Below are positions 1 to 8,766 of a DNA stretch of 48,022 nt, piece after piece. The notes under the pieces were generated by a model. The model searched no databases, was not told the DNA's origin, and saw nothing but the letters and a program-made list of their open reading frames with translations. Source of the stretch: Microcystis elabens FACHB-917 (GTDB taxonomy: Bacteria; Cyanobacteriota; Cyanobacteriia; PCC-6307; Cyanobiaceae); NCBI RefSeq assembly GCF_014698445.1, contig NZ_JACJSZ010000023.1, forward strand, positions 1-48,022, written 5' to 3'. Each line of letters starts with the position of its first letter. The stretch's first letter is position 1. Both the position numbers and the translations under genes were made by a program.

Positions 1-87
1 CTGCTCTGGGGCGCCACCCACAACCTCAACAAGTTATGGCGCTACCTGAAGCAACAACACCAACAGGAGGCGATGGCGATGGGGTGA
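1..87 (+). CDS. transposase, C-terminal fragment cut by the window edge
   Basis: The first 28 codons read in frame to a TGA at 85-87. The peptide contains LLWGATHNLNKLWRYLKQ, the kind of H-N-L-x-K-L-W-R tail that closes many DDE transposases of the IS1182/IS5-like group. The gene start lies upstream of the window, so catalytic residues cannot be seen. The same 28 codons occur, identical, at the other end on the opposite strand. Presence of a transposase end is clear; the family name is a weaker inference. Confidence 0.65.
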   Translation: MLWGATHNLNKLWRYLKQQHQQEAMAMG

Positions 88-95
88 GGGGAACC

Positions 96-122
96 AACCC
101 CGCCAAGCACCTTGGCGGGGTT
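96..122. terminator. perfect hairpin in the IS 3' region
   Basis: AACCCCGCCAAG at 96-107 pairs perfectly with CTTGGCGGGGTT at 111-122 around a three-base loop. It begins nine bases after the transposase stop, so it may end the transposase transcript, although there is no T run. In the right-hand copy the same place has lost part of this pairing. Confidence 0.4.
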
Positions 123-233
123 GCTCAAGCGCTCCTGGAGCAACGAATCCGGTAAAATCACGTTCAGCTGGCACACGAAATGTGCACGGCGGGGGAAAGC
201 GGCGGCGGCGACCGCGTTACGCGCAACTGGCTC

Positions 234-938
234 CTAGCCGCCGGCGGGGGTCTCCGGGGCCTGGCCGAGCAGACCCAGCTGCACGACAGCCTGGGGCGGC
301 ACCTCCAGCTTCACCGCCTCCCAGGGCGCCGGGTCCCAGGGGGCCATCAGGGGTTCCAGGGCCCGCAGAGCCGGGCCATCCACAGGCTCCAGCCAGGCCT
401 CCTCCAGGCCGTCGGGGATCACCACCGGCATGCGGTCGTGCACCCGGACCAGCAGATCGTTGGGGGCGGTGGTGAGCACGACGCAGGTCTCGAGCTCCCC
501 CCCGTCCGCCCCCAGCCAGCGGTCCCAGAGCCCCCCGAGCCAGAACGGGCGCCGGTCCCGCCGCCGGAACAGCCAGGGCTGCCTGACGGCACGACCGTCC
601 ACCATCCGCGGCTGCCATTCGTAGAAGCCGTCGGCAGGGATCAGGGCCCTGCGGTGACGCCAGGCCCCGCGGAAGGAGGGTTTCTCCGCCACCGTCTCGC
701 TGCGGGCGTTGATGGGGCGGCGGCGGGCCCGCGGATCGGGGCACCAGTCCGGCACCAGCCCCCAGAGGGCCAGGGCCACCTCCAGGCGGCCGTGCTCCTG
801 ACGCTGCAGCAGCACCGGCTCCCCCGGCCGCACCTGGGGCCGTGGGGCGTAATGGGCCTCCAGTCCCGGCGGCAGCGGGCCCTTCAGCCGCGGAAGCAGC
901 CGGTCGAGGCTGGTGGTGAGGGAATAGCGGCCGCACAT
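234..938 (-). CDS. SRAP-domain protein (HMCES/YedK family, abasic-site DNA repair)
   Basis: A 234-residue SRAP protein. Family members self-process to expose Cys2 and form a stable crosslink with abasic sites in single-stranded DNA, shielding them at replication forks. The sequence shows Cys2 in MCGRYSL right after the start Met, the NARSET motif at 77-82, the FYEW motif with its Glu at 107, and a VHDRMPV motif with His167, which together make the known active site. The start is fixed by the need for Cys2. Its stop codon (TAG, complement at 234-236) lies on the edge of the left insertion sequence, so the natural C-terminus may have been altered, but the SRAP core is complete. It faces away from ftsH and has its own promoter space of about 100 bases. 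Confidence 0.9.
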   Translation of the reverse strand: MCGRYSLTTSLDRLLPRLKGPLPPGLEAHYAPRPQVRPGEPVLLQRQEHGRLEVALALWGLVPDWCPDPRARRRPINARSETVAEKPSFRGAWRHRRALIPADGFYEWQPRMVDGRAVRQPWLFRRRDRRPFWLGGLWDRWLGADGGELETCVVLTTAPNDLLVRVHDRMPVVIPDGLEEAWLEPVDGPALRALEPLMAPWDPAPWEAVKLEVPPQAVVQLGLLGQAPETPAGG

Positions 939-1043
939 GGGAGCGAGGGGCCGGAGGGTGGGGCGTTCGGTTCTCCCGACCGGGGGTGGGAACGGCGGGT
1001 GGCGACCAGACCTAGCTTGGACCCATTCGACACTGCCCGCCGC

Positions 1044-2936
<1,893 letters not shown>

Positions 2937-2997
2937 GGAGCCGTAGGGGCTGTCATCCGACCTAGATTCCGGGCCCGACCCTTCTCCGATCCAGGTG

Positions 2998-4441
2998 ATG
3001 GCTGACCCGACAGCTTTGTCGGCTCCGGCACACCTGAAAACCCCAGGCTCCCGCTGGCTTCAGCCTGTCCTGACAGGCCTGCTGATCCTGTTCTGCCTGG
3101 CGATGGCGGGCAGGGGCCTGGGAAACCCCTACTCCTACTGGTCCGACGAGATCTGGTCGGTGGGCGCCAGCAGCACCGGCTGGGGTGGGCTGATGCGGGA
3201 CTGGCTGATCCCAGACACCCACCCGCCCCCTACCAGATCCTGCTCAAGCTCTGGATCGGGATCTTCGGCAACGGGGTACCCGCCACCCGCAGCCTCAGCT
3301 TCCTGATCGCGGCCCTCGGCCTGGTTGTCGCCGCCTGGTGCAGTTCAGGGCGAGGGGCCAGACGGCGTCTGGCCACAGTGGCCTTCCTGGGCACCAGCCC
3401 CTCCTTTCTCTTCTATGCCCAGGAAGCGCGCAGTTACGCCCTCTCCCTGACGCTCTCGACCCTGATGCTGGGCACCGCCCTGCTCCTTCGCCTGCGGACG
3501 GCAGGTCGCGAGAGCGACCTGCGCTGGGGGTTCCGGCTCGCCTGTGTGCTGCTGTCGCTGACGCACTACTTCTCGCTGCTGTTCTTGCTGGTGGTGCTGG
3601 CGGTGAGCGCCGCCGACGGACAGGTGCTTCGCCGCCGCTGGGAGGCGGCCGTTCTGGGGGTGATGCTGCTGCTGCCGCCCCTGGGCCATGCGCTGGCCAG
3701 CCCGATCGTCAACAAGCCCGACCGGGCCAGCTGGATCGAGGTGAAGCCGATCGTCGGCACCCTGGAGCAGTTCAGCCGCGGCCTGCTTCCCGTGCCGGAC
3801 CTGCGCCAGGGACAGCTGGCACCCCTGGACCTGATCAGCCTGGCTGTGGCGGTCTGCTGCGCCTTCGGCTCGGCCGGAGCCCTGCGCCGCTTCCTGATGG
3901 CGCCATCCCAGCAGCTGCCGGCAGCCCAGGGCGAGGCCCGTTTCCTGCTGCTGGTGATCGATCCGATCAAGCCGTTGAGCCAGGCGCGCTACCTCATCGT
4001 GGTGCTGCCCGCCGTGCCCTCGCCGTTCTGCTGGTGAGCGTACTTCTGCTGCAGCTGCGGATCGGCCTGAGGCTGCTGGCGGAGGAACAGGCGCCCCTGG
4101 TGAACTATCGGGCCATGGCGACCTTCGTCAACGGCACCGTTCTCTGCGCAGGCGGCTGCTGGAGCACCGGCTGGCGCGCCGACGCCCTCATGGGCACCTA
4201 TTTCCGAGCCGGCCAGCTGCGGGATCTCGAGGAGCGCGACCCAGCCGGCATCGCCCCCCAGCGGCAGCCGCTGCTGGCGTTCCACGGCAACAGGACGACG
4301 ATGAGGACTCTGGGTACCGCCCACCCGGAGATAACCAGCTGGGAAGCGCCGGGAACCTGGCGGTCAGCTCCGTTCATCCTGCTGCCCCGCACCAGCCCGG
4401 CGCAGCCGTCACGCCACGGCCTGCGCCCCTGTCCCCCTTGA
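2998..4441 (+). pseudogene. GT39-like polytopic membrane glycosyltransferase, broken by two frameshifts
   Basis: Three consecutive open frames together read as one polytopic protein. The first part (from ATG 2998) has a membrane segment and then YSYWSDEIWS, the Asp-Glu region typical of GT39/ArnT-like transferases. At the C run near 3225-3230 the reading passes into a second frame (YQILLKLWIGIFG and later FYAQEARSYAL, several membrane helices, PLSQARYLIVVLPAV). Near 4015 it passes again into a third frame (LLVSVLLLQLRIGLRLL to the stop at 4439-4441). Each switch is what a one-base deletion would give. The family would normally move a sugar from a polyprenyl phosphate donor outside the membrane. 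Both shifts sit in C-rich sequence, so sequencing error remains possible, but two in one gene favours a decayed gene. Confidence 0.75.
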
Positions 4442-4487
4442 CGTGGGGGGGGTCGATCTCGCATAAGGGTTCTTTGGGACGTGGGCC

Positions 4488-5450
4488 ATGGTGTCCCCCT
4501 CAGCCCCGCTCGCCGCCCTCAGGGGCCGCGATCTGCTCTCCTCGGCGGACCTCGACGGTCACCAGACCCTGGCCCTGCTGGAGCTGGCCCGCCAGCTGAA
4601 GAGCGGCGAGCGCCGCTTCGACCTGGCTGGCCGGGTGCTCGGGCTGATCTTCTCCAAGGCCTCCACCCGCACCCGGGTGAGCTTCATCGTCGCCATGGCG
4701 CGGCTGGGCGGCCAGACGATCGACCTCAACCCGGCCGTCACCCAGGTGGGCCGGGGCGAGCCGATCGCCGACACCGCCCGGGTGCTGAGCCGCTACTGCG
4801 ATGCCCTGGCGATCCGCACCTTCGCCCAGGAGGACCTGGTCGACTACGCCCACTGGGCCTCGATCCCGGTGATCAACGCCCTCACCGACCTGGAGCACCC
4901 CTGCCAGGCCCTGGCCGACGCCCTGACGATCCAGGAGCGCTTCGGCCATGGCCCCACCGAGCTGCACGGCCTCACCCTGGCCTACGTGGGCGACGGCAAC
5001 AACATGGCCCACTCGCTGATGCTGGTGGGGGCCCTGTTGGGGATGGACGTGCGCCTCGGCTGCCCCGACGGCTTCACCCCCAGCCCGGCGGTGGTGGAGC
5101 AGGCCCGGTCCCTCGCCGGCGGGCGCAGCGCGATCACGGTGCTGCAGGACCCGGTGGCGACGGCCCGGGGGGCCCACGTGCTTTACACCGACGTGTGGGC
5201 GTCGATGGGCCAGGAGGAGGAGCAGGCCCAGCGGGAGCAGGCCTTCACCGGCTGGTGCCTGGATGAAGACCTGCTGGCCGAGGCCGATCCGCGGGCGATC
5301 GTGCTGCATTGCCTGCCGGCCCACCGGGGTGAGGAGATCAGCGCCGGTGTGATCGAGGGGAGCGCCAGCCGGGTGTTCGACCAGGCGGAGAACCGCCTGC
5401 ACGTGCAGCAGGCCCTGCTCGCCACCCTGCTGGGGGGTGTCAGCGACTGA
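4488..5450 (+). CDS. argF: ornithine carbamoyltransferase
   Basis: A 320-residue enzyme that joins carbamoyl phosphate and ornithine to give citrulline in arginine synthesis, in the cytoplasm. The carbamoyl phosphate loop STRTR is at 59-63, HPCQ at 137-140, the DVWASMG segment at 235-241 and the ornithine/catalytic HCLPAHRG at 274-281. Length is normal for the family. ATG at 4488 begins the only sensible start; the gene stands about 45 bases after the broken glycosyltransferase and is followed closely by lexA on the same strand. The presence of the SMG loop and HCLP motif separates it from aspartate carbamoyltransferase. Confidence 0.96.
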   Translation: MVSPSAPLAALRGRDLLSSADLDGHQTLALLELARQLKSGERRFDLAGRVLGLIFSKASTRTRVSFIVAMARLGGQTIDLNPAVTQVGRGEPIADTARVLSRYCDALAIRTFAQEDLVDYAHWASIPVINALTDLEHPCQALADALTIQERFGHGPTELHGLTLAYVGDGNNMAHSLMLVGALLGMDVRLGCPDGFTPSPAVVEQARSLAGGRSAITVLQDPVATARGAHVLYTDVWASMGQEEEQAQREQAFTGWCLDEDLLAEADPRAIVLHCLPAHRGEEISAGVIEGSASRVFDQAENRLHVQQALLATLLGGVSD

Positions 5451-5515
5451 GCGCGCCAACGACGGGCGCAGACCCGGCTCTGGACAAAGCGCCCGTGGGA
5501 TGGCAGAAAGGGAGT

Positions 5516-5529
5516 GGTTCATCCGTACT
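5516..5529 (-). promoter_or_regulatory. possible cyanobacterial LexA (SOS) box
   Basis: On the minus strand this reads AGTACGGATGAACC, which agrees at 13 of 14 positions with the cyanobacterial LexA box RGTACNNNDGTWCB as I recall it. It lies four bases before the GTG at 5534, where an autoregulatory site of lexA would be expected. If the upstream ATG at 5495 were the true start the box would lie inside the gene. One match in GC-rich sequence can occur by chance. Confidence 0.4.
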
Positions 5530-5533
5530 GCCC

Positions 5534-6148
5534 GTGGTTGCCACCCACCAGGACCTCACCGAAGCCCAGCGGGAGCTCTACGACTGGCTCGCCGACTACA
5601 TCGGCCACCACCGCCACAGCCCTTCGATCCGCCAGATGATGGAGGCGATGGGCCTGCGCTCCCCGGCGCCGATCCAGAGCCGCCTGCGCCACCTGCAGCA
5701 GAAGGGCTGGATCACCTGGCAGGAGGGGCAGGCCCGCACGCTGCAGCTGCTCGGCGAGAGCCGCCCGGGCATCCCGGTGCTGGGGGCCGTGGCCGCCGGC
5801 GGCCTGGTGGAAACCTTCGACGACGTGCAGGAGCACCTTGATCTGGCCCCGGTGCTCGACACCCGCGGCCTGTTCGCCCTCACCGTCAACGGCGACTCGA
5901 TGGTGGACGCCCACATCGCCGACGGCGACGTGGTGCTGATGGAGCCGGTGGCCGACCCCTCCCGGCTGCGGGAGGGCACGATCGTGAGTGCCCTGGTGCC
6001 CGGCAGCGGCACCACCCTCAAGCACTTCCACCGCCAGGGGGCCCAGGTGCGGCTGGAGGCCGCCAATCCCGCCTACGCGCCGCTCCTGCTGCCCGCCGAC
6101 CAGGTGAGCGTTCAGGGCCGCCTGGTGGCGGTCTGGCGTCAGGTCTGA
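5534..6148 (+). CDS. lexA: LexA transcriptional repressor
   Basis: About 204 residues. LexA represses SOS genes and cuts itself when RecA is activated; in cyanobacteria it also has reported non-SOS roles. The N-terminal winged helix (ELYDWLADYI, SPSIRQMMEAMG, SPAPIQSRLRHL) is followed by a probable cleavage site at Ala88-Gly89 in VAAGG, the catalytic Ser122 in NGDSMVD and Lys163 in TLKHFHR (counted from GTG 5534). An ATG in frame at 5495 would add 13 residues. I prefer the GTG because family members begin a few residues before LTEAQRELYDWL and because of the box just upstream; no clear Shine-Dalgarno settles it. The downstream neighbour is tRNA-Ala. Confidence 0.93.
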   Translation: MVATHQDLTEAQRELYDWLADYIGHHRHSPSIRQMMEAMGLRSPAPIQSRLRHLQQKGWITWQEGQARTLQLLGESRPGIPVLGAVAAGGLVETFDDVQEHLDLAPVLDTRGLFALTVNGDSMVDAHIADGDVVLMEPVADPSRLREGTIVSALVPGSGTTLKHFHRQGAQVRLEAANPAYAPLLLPADQVSVQGRLVAVWRQV

Positions 6149-6176
6149 AGGGACCGGGCCCGCACCCCCCACGTTG

Positions 6177-6182
6177 TAAACT
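6177..6182 (+). promoter_or_regulatory. possible -10 element of tRNA-Ala
   Basis: TAAACT preceded by TG two bases upstream region (TTGTAAACT) lies about 31 bases before the mature tRNA, a usual distance for a -10 box. No convincing -35 element is seen. Confidence 0.3.
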
Positions 6183-6212
6183 CCTCAAGCACCGGATCAC
6201 CGGCGCACCAAT

Positions 6213-6285
6213 GGGGCCATAGCTCAGCTGGTAGAGCACCTGCATGGCATGCAGGGGGTCAGCGGTTCGAGTCCGCTTGGCTCCA
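6213..6285 (+). tRNA. tRNA-Ala(GGC)
   Basis: A 73-base cloverleaf. The acceptor arm GGGGCCA pairs with TGGCTCC (one G-U pair), the D arm contains AGCTCAGCTGGTAGAGC, the anticodon stem CCTGC/GCAGG encloses a seven-base loop ATGGCAT with anticodon GGC, and the T arm contains GGTTCGAGTCC. The discriminator base is A; CCA is not encoded. Anticodon GGC reads GCC/GCU alanine codons, which are heavily used in this GC-rich genome. It is the boundary between the lexA side and the accessory region. Confidence 0.97.
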
Positions 6286-6293
6286 TCCCGTCA

Positions 6294-6325
6294 GACTCCT
6301 TGTGTAGCAAGGGGTCTCGTTTGTT
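6294..6325 (+). terminator. probable terminator after tRNA-Ala
   Basis: GACTCCTTG at 6294-6302 pairs with CAAGGGGTC at 6308-6316 (one G-U pair) around a five-base loop, followed by the T-rich TCGTTTGTTG. It begins nine bases after the tRNA. The T tract is weak, so strength is uncertain. Confidence 0.55.
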
Positions 6326-6362
6326 GGTCAGGGGGCCGCGGGCACGCCCTCCGGGACCGAAA

Positions 6363-6446
6363 AGCGCAAAATCAAGCGCAACAATGAGGCAAGCGACGAC
6401 CCGCCCCGGGAGCTCGTCCAGTTATGCGCTAGCTAGCGCAAAATCA
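6363..6446. repeat. 12-base direct repeat AGCGCAAAATCA, two copies
   Basis: AGCGCAAAATCA occurs exactly at 6363-6374 and 6435-6446 in the 200-base stretch between the tRNA terminator and abiEii, a stretch with no convincing gene. The second copy overlaps the palindrome at 6425-6440. The role is unknown; a regulator or recombinase site is possible. Confidence 0.6.
6425..6440. repeat. perfect 16-base palindrome TGCGCTAGCTAGCGCA
   Basis: The sequence equals its own reverse complement over 16 bases. It sits between tRNA-Ala and the end of the abiEii gene. It is too symmetrical, with no loop, to be a good terminator and is more like a protein-binding or recombination site. Confidence 0.6.
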
Positions 6447-6487
6447 TTGGCCCCTGAATGAGTCTCGATCGGTGCCGCCGCGTCTGC

Positions 6488-7549
6488 TCAGGCGAGTGAC
6501 CACGCGATGGCATTGCACTGCGCCTCAAGCTGGCTGATCCGCTCCAGCAACTCGGCGAAGCTCGGGATCTCGCCTCGCAGCATCCCCGAGTCGGTCATGG
6601 CCTGAAAATCCGCCTCCAGGGCCTGCCGGGCTTCATCGGTCGGCACCAGCTGCAGGTTGCGGCTGAGGGCGTGGAGGTAGTCGATGGGCTGCTCATCGGC
6701 ATCCCTGGCACGCCAGAAATCCTCCTTGTGCTGGGCCACCTCCTCGCAGAGGGGGCGGTCTCGAACGGCGGCCTCCGCGATACCTGCCTGGGCCAGGCGA
6801 TCGAGGTCGTACCAGTGCCGCGAGTAGCGGTCACCCTCGCCGCTGCCCCAGCGGCCCTTCCGGCATGAAACATGGATCGCCGCGGCCTTCTCCAGGAACG
6901 TGCGCTTCGGGTCCATCACCAGTGGCCTGGCCGTCGGAAAGTCGAGCATGGCCAGGTGGGTCGCCGCCTCGCAGGTGATGGGCATCAGCCCATGGGGTTG
7001 ACCGGTGGAATGAGCACCGAACTCCAGCAGCACCGTGGGCCTGACATAGCCATGGGTGCCTTCAGGGGCCCGGATCAGCGGTGGGTAGCGGAGAACGATG
7101 GTGGTCGGCAGCCGGCGCCCTGGTTCCGTCGCTTGCAGTGTCAGCTCCACCGGCTGGCCGGTGGCCACGACAGCCCCCTGAAGCAGCGGCAGGGGCATCT
7201 CCTGGACCCACTGCCTGAGCCTCCTGTCGGCCGTTCTGCGGCGCTTGTCGGCCTGGCTTGGATTGGCGGCGGGCGCCAGGACAACCTCCGGCCAGAGGCG
7301 CTGAATGTTCAGCGTGAGGTCGACGTCCTCCGAAAAGCGATCGATGAGCCCATGGGCCTTGGAGAGCGAGGTGCCGCCCTTGAAGGTGAGGCTCTGCAGG
7401 AGCTGCTGGTCTGTCCCAAGGATCTGCAGCGCCCAGACCACCCAGATGTCCTTCTCCAGCAGGTAGGCAGGCCAGCCGGATTCGGCCGCAGCCACCGCCA
7501 GGGCTTCCTTTTGGTCCTCTGCGGAAAGAGCGAACCAGACCTCAGCCAC
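6488..7549 (-). CDS. abiEii: AbiEii-type nucleotidyltransferase toxin
   Basis: A 353-residue protein of the AbiEii/AbiGii toxin family (DUF1814), DNA polymerase beta-like nucleotidyltransferases whose studied members block growth by adding nucleotides to targets such as tRNA ends. The first catalytic motif FKGGTSLSK is at 57-64 with the metal-binding acidic pair in SEDVDL at 73-78; the later family motif RHWYDLDRL is at 244-252. The gene overlaps the last 8 bases of the upstream antitoxin gene, the usual arrangement for AbiE. Such systems are type IV toxin-antitoxins that can act as abortive-infection phage defence. The reading frame is full length and all visible motifs are kept, so it appears functional. 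Confidence 0.9.
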   Translation of the reverse strand: MAEVWFALSAEDQKEALAVAAAESGWPAYLLEKDIWVVWALQILGTDQQLLQSLTFKGGTSLSKAHGLIDRFSEDVDLTLNIQRLWPEVVLAPAANPSQADKRRRTADRRLRQWVQEMPLPLLQGAVVATGQPVELTLQATEPGRRLPTTIVLRYPPLIRAPEGTHGYVRPTVLLEFGAHSTGQPHGLMPITCEAATHLAMLDFPTARPLVMDPKRTFLEKAAAIHVSCRKGRWGSGEGDRYSRHWYDLDRLAQAGIAEAAVRDRPLCEEVAQHKEDFWRARDADEQPIDYLHALSRNLQLVPTDEARQALEADFQAMTDSGMLRGEIPSFAELLERISQLEAQCNAIAWSLA

Positions 7550-8228
7550 GAACCTCCAGAGACTGCTGATCTTGTTCGTTGAGCAGCTCCGCCAGCCACA
7601 AGGGCAGCTCAGCGCTGACGGAAAGCAGAGCCTCCCACTCCTGAGGAGGCAGCACGGTTCGGAGTTGCGGCAGGGCTGCTGAGGCCTGATCTGGGCCGAG
7701 CCAGGTCAGGGCGCGGATCGCCTGGCCGGCAGGGCGATCGGCCAGCAGGAAGTTCCAGGCGGCTGCAGGGCGGATGGTGACCTGCTGCCTGCCGAAGACG
7801 TAGCGCTTCTGAGTCCTGGTGCGGGCCAGGAAGGTCTGCTCCACGGGCATCTGGGTGGTGAGGCCCAGGGCATTGGCCGCAGCGGCGCCGCTGCTGACTA
7901 ACTGCTGAGCACCCTCCTCATTGAGCTGGGCGATCACCACCTCCGGCGCCGGAGGTCTTGTCCCGAAGCGGCTGCTGATGGGCAGGGCGTAGCGGCCGCG
8001 GGTGATCTTCACGAGTTGGCCGCGGGCCGCCAGGCGGCGCAGGGCCTGGTCCACTGCATCGCGCTTGCCGAACGCCAGGAACTGCTTGGCCGCCAGCAGG
8101 GATCCCTCCGGGCGCTTGCAGGCAGCTTCCAGGATCCGCTCGCTCAGCACGGCCTTCTCGCTGGGAACAGCCCTCTTGCTGGGAACAGCCCTCTTGCTGG
8201 GAACAGCCCTCTTGTTGGGAACAGCCAT
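7542..8228 (-). CDS. abiEi: AbiEi-type antitoxin with a repetitive N-terminus
   Basis: A 228-residue protein ahead of, and overlapping, the toxin gene. Residues about 30-80 form a winged helix (DAVDQALRRLAARGQLVKITRGRYAL), followed by a C-terminal region characteristic of AbiEi/DUF6088 antitoxins. Characterised AbiEi proteins bind inverted repeats in their own promoter and neutralise AbiEii. The first 30 residues are odd: RAVPSK or close variants repeated about four times, coded by an exact 18-base tandem repeat. The ATG at 8228 is preceded by GGAGG 12 bases upstream. Because no other Met lies before the helix domain the repeat must be translated if this start is used. Confidence 0.85.
   Translation of the reverse strand: MAVPNKRAVPSKRAVPSKRAVPSEKAVLSERILEAACKRPEGSLLAAKQFLAFGKRDAVDQALRRLAARGQLVKITRGRYALPISSRFGTRPPAPEVVIAQLNEEGAQQLVSSGAAAANALGLTTQMPVEQTFLARTRTQKRYVFGRQQVTIRPAAAWNFLLADRPAGQAIRALTWLGPDQASAALPQLRTVLPPQEWEALLSVSAELPLWLAELLNEQDQQSLEVRG
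8161..8226. repeat. 18-base in-frame tandem repeat in the antitoxin gene
   Basis: The unit CTGGGAACAGCCCTCTTG stands exactly three times in a row (8161-8178, 8179-8196, 8197-8214) with a partial fourth unit at 8215-8226. A more diverged unit may precede it at 8143-8160. Each unit adds six residues, so changes in copy number keep the frame. Confidence 0.95.
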
Positions 8229-8260
8229 GGCGACTGCACACCTCCAGTTGTGTCCTGTTA

Positions 8261-8288
8261 TGTCAGAAGCCTACGCGAGTTTCTGACA
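8261..8288. promoter_or_regulatory. inverted repeat upstream of abiEi, probable operator
   Basis: TGTCAGAA at 8261-8268 and TTCTGACA at 8281-8288 are perfect inverted copies separated by 12 bases, about 33 bases before the abiEi start. AbiEi antitoxins are known to repress their own operon by binding inverted repeats in the promoter, so this is the natural candidate site. Binding itself is inferred. Confidence 0.6.
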
Positions 8289-8766
8289 CTCTGTCCACAA
8301 AGCCCTTGCCATCGCGGCCGAAACGACCGGTGCTCATGGCTGCGCTGACGACTCGCTTCGGTCGACGGCGGCCGTCCTCCGCTCCGGGGCCGGTGATGGG
8401 GGTGGTGGGCTGAGCTGCTCTCCCGCGGCTGCGGTGGCGCGGCAGCTTTCAGCCGGGAGGGGCCTGGAGTGAAGCCAGGGGGGTATGCGCGCGAATGCAC
8501 GGCCGGATGTTCATTCCAGCCTGAATGGGGGCCTTCCTTCGATCACCTGCCGAGCCGCAAGCGCATGGCGCTGCTTTGCATAGATCCAATGCTGTGCAAC
8601 GGTCCTGCCTGCTCAACAGTTCATTGATGCTGATAAAATACGGACTGCGCCAAAGGCCCCGAGCCCATCGCCTGCGGCAACGTCATCCCCTGATCTCGCC
8701 ATCATTGCCGTGCTCTCACCAGCGGCATGATGCCCCGGTCAGTTGTCCCTCAAGGCAGCTGATTCC
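8289..8766. other. stretch with no gene recognised
   Basis: Between the AbiE promoter and the DUF2493 gene I find no frame with convincing protein character on either strand. Short open frames exist (a 24-codon minus-strand one ending in the operator and a few on the plus strand) but none matches a family I know. TGATAAAAT at 8631-8639 could be an extended -10 element for the downstream gene. Confidence 0.5.

Larger units (their letters stand above)
1..235 (+). mobile_element. 3' end of an insertion sequence (left copy)
   Basis: This 235-base stretch aligns, without net insertion or deletion, to the reverse complement of 47788-48022. Bases 1-101 are identical to the other copy; the remaining 134 bases carry scattered substitutions. 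It holds the end of a transposase gene, a 3' untranslated part with a perfect 12-base-stem hairpin at 96-122, and an outer boundary at about 235, where the shared sequence (ending GCGCAACTGGCTCCT) stops. The 5' part of the element lies outside the window, so terminal inverted repeats cannot be checked. Family is uncertain; the transposase tail looks IS1182/IS5-like. Confidence 0.8.

Noticed and set aside
6213-6285. tRNA-Ala as an integration site with duplicated 3' end
   Set aside because: I looked for a repeat of the tRNA T-arm and 3' end through the accessory region and found none, and no integrase gene is present.
8161-8226. CRISPR-like array
   Set aside because: The repeats are head-to-tail with no spacers and lie inside a reading frame; it is a coding tandem repeat.
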